Assembly (NCBI RefSeq): GCF_900106525.1
Contig: NZ_FNOG01000001.1
Coordinates: 186,001-250,000 of the forward strand
Origin: Lysobacter enzymogenes
GTDB lineage: Bacteria; Pseudomonadota; Gammaproteobacteria; Xanthomonadales; Xanthomonadaceae
Direction of reading: 5' to 3'
DNA length: 64,000 nucleotides
Position 1 is the stretch's first letter. Each line of letters begins with the position of its first letter. The notes below the pieces were generated by a model. The model was not told the DNA's origin and ran no database searches. It saw nothing but the letters and a program-made list of their open reading frames with translations. The position numbers and the translations under genes are program-made. This document shows, one piece after another, positions 36,999-45,534 of the stretch.

Positions 36999-37952
36999 TC
37001 AGTAGTAAAGCGTCACCACATGCCGGGCCTGGGCAAAAAACAGCCATCGCTCGACCAACGCGCCCAACAGCACCGACACCGCCGCCGCAGCCATCAGCGC
37101 CCCGCCCGCGGCCGGCAGCGCCAGCGCGGCCACGGCCAGCGCCAGCGGCAACCCCGCGAACAAGCCTGCGCCGATCCGCCGCAGCTTCGCCGCATGTTTG
37201 CGCGCCAGCACGTAGCCCATCTCGCGGGTCAGGTAGTTGTCTTCGGTGTGCGGACGCTCGAATACCGACGGCTGGCGCCCCGGCAGGCCGAGCGCGTCGC
37301 CGCGGCTCGCCGGCAGCGGCTGGCGGTCGATCGCGGCCCAGTAGCGCCACTTCAGCAGCGCGGTCAGCGGCGCCAGCAACGCCACCGCCCAGGCCGCGAC
37401 TCGGCCAACGCCGGACCCGCCCGGCAGCGCGCCGAGCAGGGCCGCGCCGCTGAGCGCGGCGAAGGCCAGGTACACCGGCACCACCAGCGGATGCCGCCAG
37501 GCCGGGATGGGCGGCAGCGAGGCGTAGATCATCGCCGTGCACGCCACCGTCAGCAGCGCGCACACGCTCAAGGCGGCGCCGGCGAGCGCCGGCCATGCCG
37601 CCGGCCACGCGCGTTCCGGGCTCAGCGCCAGCAACCACGCCAGCAGCGCCAGCGCCGGCGCGTAGGTCAGCACGGCCATCACGCCCTCGCGCGACAGCCA
37701 GGAGGTGCGCCATTGCGAGAACGCCCGCCACGAGCGCAGCGGCTTGCCCAGGTGCGCGGTCGAACTCAGCAGCCCGGCGGTGACCAACAGCAGCGACGCC
37801 AGCAGCCCCGCGCCGAGCGCGCGCAGCGACAACTCCGGCGCGCCGTCGAGGCCGCCGTGCTGCAGCAGCGCCAACGCGCCCAGCCACATCATCAGGCCGT
37901 AGCCGGCGCCGGACAGGGTGGTGAAGAAAATGACCGAAAAAGCGGGATGCAT
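36999..37952 (-). CDS. DmsC/NrfD-like membrane anchor subunit (SoeC-like)
   Basis: 317 residues with eight or so hydrophobic segments (FFTTLSGAGYGLMMWLGALA, LASLLLVTAGLLSSTAHLG, and others) and conserved GKPLRSWRAFSQWRTSWLSR, typical of the DmsC branch of quinone-binding anchors. In a DMSO-reductase-family complex it holds the cluster-binding and catalytic subunits to the membrane and exchanges electrons with quinone. It is the last of the four-gene minus-strand operon, 74 bases after the ferredoxin subunit gene. Confidence 0.87.
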   Translation of the reverse strand: MHPAFSVIFFTTLSGAGYGLMMWLGALALLQHGGLDGAPELSLRALGAGLLASLLLVTAGLLSSTAHLGKPLRSWRAFSQWRTSWLSREGVMAVLTYAPALALLAWLLALSPERAWPAAWPALAGAALSVCALLTVACTAMIYASLPPIPAWRHPLVVPVYLAFAALSGAALLGALPGGSGVGRVAAWAVALLAPLTALLKWRYWAAIDRQPLPASRGDALGLPGRQPSVFERPHTEDNYLTREMGYVLARKHAAKLRRIGAGLFAGLPLALAVAALALPAAGGALMAAAAVSVLLGALVERWLFFAQARHVVTLYY

Positions 37953-38026
37953 GCGTCAGCGAAACCGGAGGGTGCAGGCGAAAACGCGCGAAGCGGTGTT
38001 GCGGCGATAACGAACGGACCCGCGCG

Positions 38027-38812
38027 TCATCGCGACAGCACCTTGTCGAGCCAGCGCAGCACGCCCGGCAGCGCCTGCGGATCCAGCGTTTCCTGCGGCG
38101 CCGGCGCGGCTGCTTCCTCGGCGCGGCGCGGCCGCGGCGGCAGGTACTTATTGGTCGGCCGATAGCCCAACTGCGGCATCAGATCGACGCCGCCGCGCTC
38201 GGCCACCAGTTTCGACACCGCCGAATCGGGATCGCCGAGATCGCCGAAATGCCGCGCACGGGTCGGGCAGGCCTGCACGCAGGCCGGCTGGCGCTCGGCT
38301 TCGGACAGATTTTCGTTGTAGATGCGGTCGATGCACAGCGTGCACTTCTTCATCACCCCCTCGACCGGGCTGTACTCGCGCGCGCCGTAGGGGCAGGCCC
38401 ACGAGCACAGCTTGCAGCCGATGCACTTGTCCTCGTCGACCAGCACGATGCCGTCTTCGGCGCGCTTGAAGCTGGCGCCGGTCGGGCACACGGTGACGCA
38501 GGCCGGCTCTTCGCAATGCAGGCACGAGCGCGGGAAGTGCAGGGTCATCGCCGGTTGCGCCGCGACCGCGGCATCGCCACCGCCGCCGCAACCCGTCGAG
38601 GCGGGCTCGGCCGCCAGCTCGTAGCTGTGCACGCGGTTGAACCACACGCCGCTGGGGTCTTCGCCGTAAGGGCGCTCGTCGGTCAGCGGCGCGGCGATGC
38701 CGCCGGTGTTCCATTCCTTGCAGCTCACCGCGCAGGCGTGGCAGCCCACGCAGGTGTCCAGGTCGATCACCAGCCCGAGTTTCTTCTTCGACGGCGGCGG
38801 CAGCGCGGTCAT
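38027..38812 (-). CDS. 4Fe-4S ferredoxin-type electron-transfer subunit (SoeB/DmsB-like)
   Basis: 261 residues with sixteen cluster-forming Cys in four groups: DTCVGCHACAVSCKEW, RSCLHCEEPACVTVCPTGAS, DKCIGCKLCSWACPYGARE and KKCTLCIDR plus QPACVQACPTRAR. These bind four [4Fe-4S] clusters in DmsB/PsrB/SoeB proteins and form a wire between the catalytic and anchor subunits. An insertion with CGGGG (Gly-rich) occurs between groups one and two. No signal peptide. Its start overlaps the stop of the small upstream gene (ATGA, 38809-38812). Confidence 0.92.
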   Translation of the reverse strand: MTALPPPSKKKLGLVIDLDTCVGCHACAVSCKEWNTGGIAAPLTDERPYGEDPSGVWFNRVHSYELAAEPASTGCGGGGDAAVAAQPAMTLHFPRSCLHCEEPACVTVCPTGASFKRAEDGIVLVDEDKCIGCKLCSWACPYGAREYSPVEGVMKKCTLCIDRIYNENLSEAERQPACVQACPTRARHFGDLGDPDSAVSKLVAERGGVDLMPQLGYRPTNKYLPPRPRRAEEAAAPAPQETLDPQALPGVLRWLDKVLSR

Positions 38813-39012
38813 CGCTTGCGTCCCGCGAACAGCAACCACAGGCCGAGCGCGAACACCGACAAGCCCAGCGCCACGCTCGGCAGCAGCGCCACCATCGCCG
38901 GCGTCGACGCGCTCGGCGCGGCCGGGTCCATCGTGCCGAAGCCGAGCAGCGCGATCACCGCGACGCTGGCCAGGATGCACAACAACCCGGCGAATACGCG
39001 CGCCGCCCTCAT
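38809..39012 (-). CDS. Small two-helix membrane protein in the oxidoreductase operon
   Basis: 67 residues with two hydrophobic helices: RVFAGLLCILASVAVIALLG and MVALLPSVALGLSVFALGLW, ending in the basic LFAGRKR. It sits between the large and ferredoxin subunit genes, 116 bases from the first and overlapping the second by four bases, so it is part of the operon. No family is recognised. It may be an assembly or additional anchor protein of the complex. Confidence 0.7.
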   Translation of the reverse strand: MRAARVFAGLLCILASVAVIALLGFGTMDPAAPSASTPAMVALLPSVALGLSVFALGLWLLFAGRKR

Positions 39013-39128
39013 CGTGCGTCGCTCATCGGTGGGGGCGCGGTGGCGGTCATGGTATCGGTCGCTTCCTGGCGGGGTGGCTGAGTGCGGGGCTTGCGGGTGC
39101 ATGGCGCGATTGCGCCGCGCTGGCGATT

Positions 39129-42100
39129 TCATCGCCGTTTGCGGAACTCTACGCCGTAACGCAGCGGGCGGTCGTCGGCGGCCGGGCCGGGCAACGGTTC
39201 GAACTGCGGTTGCGAGGTTTCCTCGCCGGCGTCGGCGGCTTTGCGGATGATCACGCGCAGATCGAACCAGGCCGCCTGGCCGGTGACCGGGTCGGCGTTG
39301 GCGTAGTCGCCGCGCGGGGTTATGTCGCTGATCAAATGATTGAGCAGGAAGCCCTTGCGGCCCTCCGGCGCGTTCTTGTCGAGCTTCCAGGCGCCGCGGC
39401 GCTTGCCGATCGCGTTCCAGGTCCAGACCGTGTCGGGCTGGACGTTGCCGGCGAACTTGGCCTGCACGCGGATGCGGCCGTGGTGCGATTCCACCTCGAT
39501 CCAGTTTTCGTCGTCGATGCCGTAGCGCGCGCCGGTGTCCGGATGCAGATAGAGGTAATTGCGCGTCGCGATCTGCCGCAGCCAGGCGTTCTGCGAACCC
39601 CAGGCGTGGTACATGAACATCGGCCGCTGGGTCACCGCGCTGAGCGGGAAGCGCGCCGCGCCGTCTTCGACCTGCGCGCCTTCGAAGGGTTCGTACCAGA
39701 TCGGCAAGGGGTCGAAATAGGTCGCGACCCGTTCGCGATGCTGCGCCGGCGGTTGCTGCGCGCCGTGGCCTTGCGCGGCGAGGCGGAACTTCTGCAGGGT
39801 TTCCGAATACAGCTGCAAGGCGATGGGTTCGGCGTGGCCGAGGAAGCCGAGCTTCTGCGCCCAGTCCAGGTACGCGCGGTTGCTCATCTTGTAATAGCGC
39901 GCCGCTTCCGGCACGTGCCCGCGCCAGAAGCCGCCGTTGTCGATGTAACGCTGCAGCTGCTCGGGATTGGGCGGGCCCTTGGCTTCGAGTTCGCCATGCT
40001 CGCCGCGCCAGCCGGCGAGCAGGCCGACGCCGGGCGCGCGTTCGTGGCGGACGATGTAGTCGGCGTAATCGCGGTAGCGCGGGCTACCGTCGTCCAGGGT
40101 CATGCCGGGCAGGCCGATGCGGGCGCCGAGGTCTAGCAGGACGGATTGGAAGCCGCGGACGTCGCGCGGGTTCGGGTTGTCCTGCAAGGGTTGGGTGGCT
40201 GCATCCACGATGGGATGACGGATCGCATCGCAGGCCGAATCGGCGTCGGAAATCGGCCGGTCGAGCAGGCTGATCGCGTCGAAGCGTTCCAGGTAGGTCG
40301 TGTCCGGCAGCACCAGGTCGGCGTAGGCGGTCATCTCCGAGGCATAGGCATCGGCATAGATGATGTGCGGGATGCGGTAATCGCCGTTGTCGTCCTTGTC
40401 GGTGAGCCAGCCCATGGTCTGGCGGGTGTTCATCGCCGAATTCCAGCTCATGTTGGCCATGAACATCATCAGCGTGTCGATCTTGTACGGATCGCCGGCC
40501 CAGGCGTTGCGGATCACGCTGTGCATCATGCCGTGCGCGGACAGCGGGTAGGCCCAGGAGAAGGCGTGGTCGATGCGGCGTGGGTTGCCACTTGCATCGA
40601 CCACCAGATCTTCGGGGCCGTGGACGAAGCCGAGCGGTGCTGCGTCTAACGTGCCATTGCTTTGACGCTGCTTTCCTGGGCGGTTCGGCGGCGGGATTGG
40701 TTTGGGGTAGGGCGGCTGATAGCGGAACGAGCCCGGCGTATCGACCGCGCCGAGCAGCAATTGCAGCAAGTGCAGTGCGCGGCAGGTGTGGAAGCCGTTG
40801 CTGTGCGCGCTGATGCCGCGCATCGCGTGCAGGCTGACCGGGCGGCCGATCATCTCGGCGTGCTCGCGGCCGTGCGCGTCGGTCCAGGCGATCGGCAGGC
40901 GCACGGTTTGTTCGAATGCGGCGTGCGCGAGTTCGCGGGCGATGCGGCGGATGGTGTCGGCGGGGATGCCGCAGCGTTCGCTCACCGCGTCGGGCGAGTA
41001 CTGCGGGTCGAGATAACGTTCGGCGACGAGGTGGAACACCGGCACGGCGCGGCGGCCGTCGGCGAGCACGTATTCGCCGACGACGGCGGGCGAGATGCCG
41101 ACCGCATCGGCGGGATGCGCGCGGCCCTCACCCCGGCCCTCTCCCGCAGGCGGGAGAGGGGGTTCTTCGGGCGAGGACGGCCGCGGTGCTGCGTCCGTCG
41201 CTTGCGGGCCAGCAGATGAAGGCGACCGCTGTGCTCCCTCTCCCGCCTGCGGGAGAGGGCCGGGGTGAGGGCCCCGCGCCCAACACAGCACCCGCCCCTG
41301 ACCATCGCGCGCGAACAACCCATCGTCCGCGCCGCCCGGATTGCGCAACACCAGCCAATGCGCATTGGTGTAGCGCACCAGATACTCCAGGTCGATCTTG
41401 TCGGCCTTGAGCAATTCGTGGATCAGCGCGAACGCGAACAACCCGTCCGTGCCCGGCCGGATCCCGATCCACTCGTCGGCGATCGCGCCGTAGCCGCTGC
41501 GCACCGGATTGACCGCGACGATCTTGGCCCCGCGCGCCTTGAGCTTGCCCAGGCCGAGCTTGATCGGATTGGAGTCGTGGTCTTCGGCCACGCCCCACAG
41601 CATCAGATAGCGCGAATGCTCCCAGTCGGGCTCGCCGAATTCCCAGAACGAACCGCCCAGCGTGTACAACCCGCCGGCGGCCATGTTGACCGAGCAGAAA
41701 CCGCCGTGCGCGGCGTAGTTGACCGTGCCGAACTGCTGCGCCCACCAGCCGGTCAGCGCCTGCGATTGGTCGCGGCCGGTGAAGAACGCCAGTTCGTCGG
41801 GATTGCGTTCGCGGATCGCGCCGAGCCAGCCGGCGGCGATCGACAAGGCCTCGTCCCATTCGATCTCGCGGAACTCGCCGCGGCCGCGCTCGCCCACCCG
41901 CAGCAGCGGCTTGCTCAAACGCGCCGGCGAGTAGTGCTGCATGATCCCGGCCGACCCCTTGGCGCACAGCACGCCCTGGTTGACCGGATGTTCGGGATTG
42001 CCCTGGATGTAACGGATCTTGCCGTCGGTGAGCCACACCTTGATGCCGCAACGGCAGGCGCACATGTAGCAGGTGGTGGTCTTGACCTCGTCGCCGGGCG

Positions 42101-42146
42101 AAGGCGACAGGTCGATCGCCGGCTCGGTGGGAGCGTGCTCTCGCAT
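39129..42146 (-). CDS. Molybdopterin oxidoreductase catalytic subunit (DMSO reductase superfamily, SoeA-like)
   Basis: 1005 residues. The N-terminal [4Fe-4S] site is complete: Cys26, Cys29, Cys33 and Cys61 (TTCYMCACRCGIK, LCAKGSAGI). The molybdenum ligand is probably Cys151 in GGFCSVNMAAGG. Bis-MGD-binding segments include RDQSQALTGWWAQQFG, LGLGKLKARGAKIVAVNP and the C-terminal ENWIEVESHHGRIRVQAKF. There is no Tat signal, so it stays in the cytoplasm, as in quinone-linked sulfite dehydrogenase SoeABC, whose gene order A-B-C it shares. DMSO or polysulfide reductase is the alternative. Residues about 292-341 are an inserted palindromic repeat (GPHPGPLPQAGEG) that keeps the frame open. Sulfite oxidation is inferred, not seen. 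Confidence 0.88.
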   Translation of the reverse strand: MREHAPTEPAIDLSPSPGDEVKTTTCYMCACRCGIKVWLTDGKIRYIQGNPEHPVNQGVLCAKGSAGIMQHYSPARLSKPLLRVGERGRGEFREIEWDEALSIAAGWLGAIRERNPDELAFFTGRDQSQALTGWWAQQFGTVNYAAHGGFCSVNMAAGGLYTLGGSFWEFGEPDWEHSRYLMLWGVAEDHDSNPIKLGLGKLKARGAKIVAVNPVRSGYGAIADEWIGIRPGTDGLFAFALIHELLKADKIDLEYLVRYTNAHWLVLRNPGGADDGLFARDGQGRVLCWARGPHPGPLPQAGEGAQRSPSSAGPQATDAAPRPSSPEEPPLPPAGEGRGEGRAHPADAVGISPAVVGEYVLADGRRAVPVFHLVAERYLDPQYSPDAVSERCGIPADTIRRIARELAHAAFEQTVRLPIAWTDAHGREHAEMIGRPVSLHAMRGISAHSNGFHTCRALHLLQLLLGAVDTPGSFRYQPPYPKPIPPPNRPGKQRQSNGTLDAAPLGFVHGPEDLVVDASGNPRRIDHAFSWAYPLSAHGMMHSVIRNAWAGDPYKIDTLMMFMANMSWNSAMNTRQTMGWLTDKDDNGDYRIPHIIYADAYASEMTAYADLVLPDTTYLERFDAISLLDRPISDADSACDAIRHPIVDAATQPLQDNPNPRDVRGFQSVLLDLGARIGLPGMTLDDGSPRYRDYADYIVRHERAPGVGLLAGWRGEHGELEAKGPPNPEQLQRYIDNGGFWRGHVPEAARYYKMSNRAYLDWAQKLGFLGHAEPIALQLYSETLQKFRLAAQGHGAQQPPAQHRERVATYFDPLPIWYEPFEGAQVEDGAARFPLSAVTQRPMFMYHAWGSQNAWLRQIATRNYLYLHPDTGARYGIDDENWIEVESHHGRIRVQAKFAGNVQPDTVWTWNAIGKRRGAWKLDKNAPEGRKGFLLNHLISDITPRGDYANADPVTGQAAWFDLRVIIRKAADAGEETSQPQFEPLPGPAADDRPLRYGVEFRKRR
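41124..41272. repeat. CCCTCACCCC...CTCTCCCGC palindromic element embedded in the SoeA-like gene
   Basis: Arms GCCCTCACCCCGGCCCTCTC at 41124 onward and its complement ending 41272; each arm also contains the hairpin CTCTCCCGC/GCGGGAGAG. A second copy of this family lies between hslU and the next gene (59254-59366). Here it is translated as GPHPGPLPQAGEG ... PPLPPAGEGRGEG within an enzyme. Confidence 0.88.
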
Positions 42147-42263
42147 GCCGCCATTGTGCCTACCGCGTCGCGATCAGGCGAGCGGCGCCGGTGCGGCTTG
42201 TCGCTGCCGCGGCGGTGCGGACATACTGCGGCGCGCGGTCGCACCCAGGGAGCGCCAAGGCTT

Positions 42264-42467
42264 ATGGAGTTCGTGTTCGGGTTCGTCTACTACGGCGGAC
42301 CGATCTGGGCCGGCGCGTTGCTGGCCTGGGTCGGCTACAGCGAGCGCGCGCGCCGCCCGGGCTTCAATCGCTGGTACCTGGCCGCGATCGTCTCGGCGGC
42401 GCTGGGCGTCGGCGGCCTGTATGTCTTGCGCCAGATGGGCGCGGCGATGCGCTCGGCGGGCGGCTGA
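42264..42467 (+). CDS. Small membrane protein, 67 aa
   Basis: FGFVYYGGPIWAGALLAWVG and FNRWYLAAIVSAALGVGGLY form two membrane helices. AAGG lies a few bases before ATG 42264. It is divergent from the molybdoenzyme operon (117 bases apart). No family recognised. Confidence 0.6.
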   Translation: MEFVFGFVYYGGPIWAGALLAWVGYSERARRPGFNRWYLAAIVSAALGVGGLYVLRQMGAAMRSAGG

Positions 42468-42522
42468 ATGCGCAAGCCCACCGCCGCGGTCGCAATCCAT
42501 GCGACCGCAGTCGTGTCTAATG

Positions 42523-43113
42523 TCACTTCACCGCCGGAGCCTCGATCCTGATACTCGGATCGTTGTAACGCGAGTACTTCAGCGTCGAGGTATAGGTCTT
42601 GCCGCCGACCTCGGCCACGTTGACCGCCTGCACCGGATAGCCGGTGGCGGCCGCCACCCAGAAGGTCGAGGAGGTCTTGTTCGGCTGGCTGTTGTCCACT
42701 TTGTACTTGCGGGTCGCCACGCCGGCGAGGGTTTCGTCGCCCAGCGCGGATACCTTCAGCGTCTGCAGGTTGCCGAGCATCTTCTCGCGGCTGCGCGAGG
42801 CGGCCGCGCCGCCGCTCGGCGCAGGCCGCTTGATGGTCTGGCCCTGCAGCGTCATGTACATGACGTTGCCGATCACGATCTGATCGCCCATCGTGCCCAG
42901 CTTCACGCGTACGCGGTCGGGCGCGACGAAGTCGGTCTCGGTGGCCGGCCCGGGGCCCATGCTCATGCTGGCGTGGTAGCTCTTGGCGGCCAGGAACTTG
43001 TCCACCGCGGCGACCACCTCCTCCTTGGGTCCGGCGACGGCCGCAGGGGAGGCGGCCAGGCCCAGCAGCATCACCGCCGGGGCCAGTGTTGCGGATATTG
43101 AGGGCTTGATCAC
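42523..43113 (-). CDS. Exported protein of unknown function, LolA/LppX-like fold suspected
   Basis: 196 residues. Signal peptide ISATLAPAVMLLGLAASPAAVAG, then EEVVAAVDKFLAAKSYHASM followed by alternating strands (RVRVKLGTMGDQIVIGNVMY, RKYKVDNSQPNKTSSTFWVA). The overall pattern, an N-terminal helix then a half-barrel of strands, resembles the periplasmic lipid-carrier fold, but this is inference. GTG 43113 starts the gene with GAGG 8 bases upstream. It is divergent from the WYL-regulator gene. Confidence 0.72.
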   Translation of the reverse strand: MIKPSISATLAPAVMLLGLAASPAAVAGPKEEVVAAVDKFLAAKSYHASMSMGPGPATETDFVAPDRVRVKLGTMGDQIVIGNVMYMTLQGQTIKRPAPSGGAAASRSREKMLGNLQTLKVSALGDETLAGVATRKYKVDNSQPNKTSSTFWVAAATGYPVQAVNVAEVGGKTYTSTLKYSRYNDPSIRIEAPAVK

Positions 43114-43203
43114 GTAGGATCCTCAGGTTCGATGGTGGCGGCCGTGCATCGGCCGGTGCCATGCTAGTTGCGACCCCACCGACTCCACCATATCTCGGCC
43201 GAC

Positions 43204-44172
43204 ATGGAACGTATCGAACGCATTCACGCGTTGCACCGGATTCTCACTGCGGCCAGGTACCCGGTCACAGTTCAGCGGCTCCAGGAGGACCTGGAATGCT
43301 CGCGCGCGACCGTCTATCGGGACCTGGCCTACCTGCGCGACTACCTGATGGCACCGGTGGTCGGCAACGGCGAAGCCGGCTTCCGCTACGACACCAGCGA
43401 AGGCGACCGCTTCGAACTGCCCGGCCTGTGGCTGAGCTCGGAGGAACTGCACGCGCTGCTGGCCGCGCAGCAGTTGCTCATGCGCAGCGGCGGCGGCGTG
43501 CTGTCGAACGCGCTGGCGCCGTTGCAGCAGCGCATCGAGAAGCTGCTCGACGAGCACGCCGGCGGCCGCCGCCTGCCGGTGGAGCGGGTGCGGGTGATCC
43601 CGCACCGCACCCGTCGCCAGGACGAGACCGCATTCCGCTCGGTCGCCACCGCCGTGCTCGACCGCAAGCGCCTGACCTTCGAATACCGCGCCCGCTCCAC
43701 CGACGAGCGCACCCGCCGCAGCGTGTCGCCGCAGCGGCTGACGCACTATCGCGAGAACTGGTACCTCGACGCCTGGGACCACGAACGCGATGCGCTGCGC
43801 AGCTTCTCGGTCGACCGCATCAGCGCGGCCAAGGTCGGCGAAGACGCGGCGCGCGATGTCGCCGACGACGAACTCGACCAGCACCTGGCCTCGAGCTACG
43901 GCATCTTCTCCGGCGCGCCCAAGGGCTGGGCGACGATCCTGTTCAGCGCCAAGGCGGCGCGCTGGGTCGCCGACGAGCACTGGCATTCGCAGCAGCAGGG
44001 CCGGTTCCTGCCCGACGGCCGCTACGAGCTCAAGGTGCCCTACAGCGCCGGGCGCGAGTTGCTGATGGACGTGATGCATTACGGCAACGACGCCGAGATC
44101 GTCGAGCCGGTGGTGCTGCGCGAACAGGCCAAGACCATGCTGGAACTGGCGCTGAGCAACTACGGCCGTTGA
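43204..44172 (+). CDS. YafY/WYL-domain transcriptional regulator
   Basis: 322 residues. Helix-turn-helix at the N-terminus: RIHALHRILTAARYPVTVQR followed by LQEDLECSRATVYRDLAYLR. A WYL domain follows about residue 155: TAVLDRKRLTFEYRARSTDE with VSPQRLTHYRENWYLDAWDH, the strand pair that carries the conserved W-Y-L-like residues, and a C-terminal extension (WCX). WYL regulators bind nucleic-acid or small ligands. The stop overlaps the next gene's start (TGATG at 44170-44174), so they are co-transcribed. Confidence 0.9.
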   Translation: MERIERIHALHRILTAARYPVTVQRLQEDLECSRATVYRDLAYLRDYLMAPVVGNGEAGFRYDTSEGDRFELPGLWLSSEELHALLAAQQLLMRSGGGVLSNALAPLQQRIEKLLDEHAGGRRLPVERVRVIPHRTRRQDETAFRSVATAVLDRKRLTFEYRARSTDERTRRSVSPQRLTHYRENWYLDAWDHERDALRSFSVDRISAAKVGEDAARDVADDELDQHLASSYGIFSGAPKGWATILFSAKAARWVADEHWHSQQQGRFLPDGRYELKVPYSAGRELLMDVMHYGNDAEIVEPVVLREQAKTMLELALSNYGR

Positions 44173-45140
44173 TGGCAGGCGCCGACGTACCGCGCAGCGA
44201 TTCTCCCGGCCACGCCGAACCCGGCGAGCCGGTCGCGCTGGTGCTCGGCGCGGGCGGCGCGCGCGGGCTGGCCCAGATCGGGGTGATCGAGGCCTTGCAG
44301 GCGCGCAAGCTGCGCATCGTCGCGGTCGCCGGCTCCTCCAGCGGCGCCCTGGTCGGCGGCCTGTTCGCTGCCGGCAAGATGGCGGTGTACCGCGACTGGC
44401 TCTACAGCATGAGCCGCACCGACATGCTGCGCCTGCTCGATCCGGTGTTCGGCCAGCCGGCGCTGTTCCGCGGCGACCGGCTCATGCACGCGCTGCGCGA
44501 GCTGATCGGCGAGCCGCGCATCGAGGACTTGCCGGTGCAGTTCACCGCGGTCGCGGTCGACCTGCTGCGCCAGCGCGAGGTGTGGCTGCGCGAAGGCGAT
44601 CTGTGGGACGCGATCCGCGCCTCCATCGCCATCCCCGGCGTGTTCACCCCGTACGAACTGCACGGCCGCGAACTGGTCGACGGCGGCCTGCTGGCGCCGC
44701 TGCCGATCACCGCCACGCGCTTGTCGGATGCGCACCGGCTGATCGCGGTGGACATGCACGGCTGGCCCGACCAGCCCACCGGCACGCTCGGACGCCACGC
44801 CAGCACCGATGCGCCGCGGCACGCGCCGGTGCCGGCCGAGCAACTGGTTTCGCTCAAGCCGCCGCCGCTGAGCCGCTGGTTCCGTCGCAACCGCGCGGTG
44901 CCGGCCGAAACGCCGGAAGACTCGCCGCCGCACGAACTGAGTTTCAGCGAGCTGATGGCGCGCTCGCTCGACACCATGCAGGCGCAGATCGCGCGCGTGC
45001 AGCTGGCGCTGGATCCGCCCGAACTGGTCATCCGCATCCCGCGCGACGCTTGCCAGTTCTACGAATTCTGGCGCGCCAAGGAACTGATCGAACTCGGCCG
45101 CGAGCAGGCCGAACAGGCGCTGGATAAAGCCGGTTACTGA
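44172..45140 (+). CDS. Patatin-like phospholipase family protein
   Basis: 322 residues. Oxyanion/nucleotide-like loop LVLGAGGARGLAQIGVIEAL, nucleophile elbow VAGSSSGALVGGLFAAGK with the Ser of GSSSG, and the catalytic Asp in ELVDGGLLAPLPI (DGG). These are the patatin-type lipolytic dyad and its support. No signal peptide. The C-terminal about 100 residues have a Pro-rich linker and a helical tail (SFSELMARSLDTMQAQIARV). Co-transcribed with the WYL regulator, which may control it. Confidence 0.92.
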   Translation: MAGADVPRSDSPGHAEPGEPVALVLGAGGARGLAQIGVIEALQARKLRIVAVAGSSSGALVGGLFAAGKMAVYRDWLYSMSRTDMLRLLDPVFGQPALFRGDRLMHALRELIGEPRIEDLPVQFTAVAVDLLRQREVWLREGDLWDAIRASIAIPGVFTPYELHGRELVDGGLLAPLPITATRLSDAHRLIAVDMHGWPDQPTGTLGRHASTDAPRHAPVPAEQLVSLKPPPLSRWFRRNRAVPAETPEDSPPHELSFSELMARSLDTMQAQIARVQLALDPPELVIRIPRDACQFYEFWRAKELIELGREQAEQALDKAGY

Positions 45141-45534
45141 GCCGCGCGCTCAGGCACGCCGGCGCTTGCCGTTGTCTTGCCCATAAGCCCGCGCCGACGG
45201 CGTAGCGCGGTCGGTTGGCTGTGTGCCGATCCCGCCGGGAATCGCCGCGAGCGGGCCTTGCGGTTGTGTGCGGATCGTTCCAATTCGGCACAACAGCATC
45301 CAGGCGATGTCCGTGCACATCGATGCACGGCGATGGCACCCATCGAGACCGCGGCGGCCGGTCGGCCGCGCAGCGCTGCGGCGCAGGCCGCAGCCCGCCG
45401 CCGGTCGTGCCGCTTGCGCGCGGCCGGCGCAGCCGAACCGAACGGAACCGGAGCCTTCGGGCGATGCGATGGAATCGCACAGGTGGGCGCCCGCCGCGCG
45501 GATGCCACTTTTCTGCGAATCGGGAATCGCACCC
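45141..45534. other. Long upstream region of the M66-type peptidase gene
   Basis: 394 bases without a supported gene. Sequence is GC-rich but less repetitive than elsewhere; frames across it are mutually exclusive and lack start sites. It presumably contains the peptidase promoter; none was identified. Confidence 0.45.
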
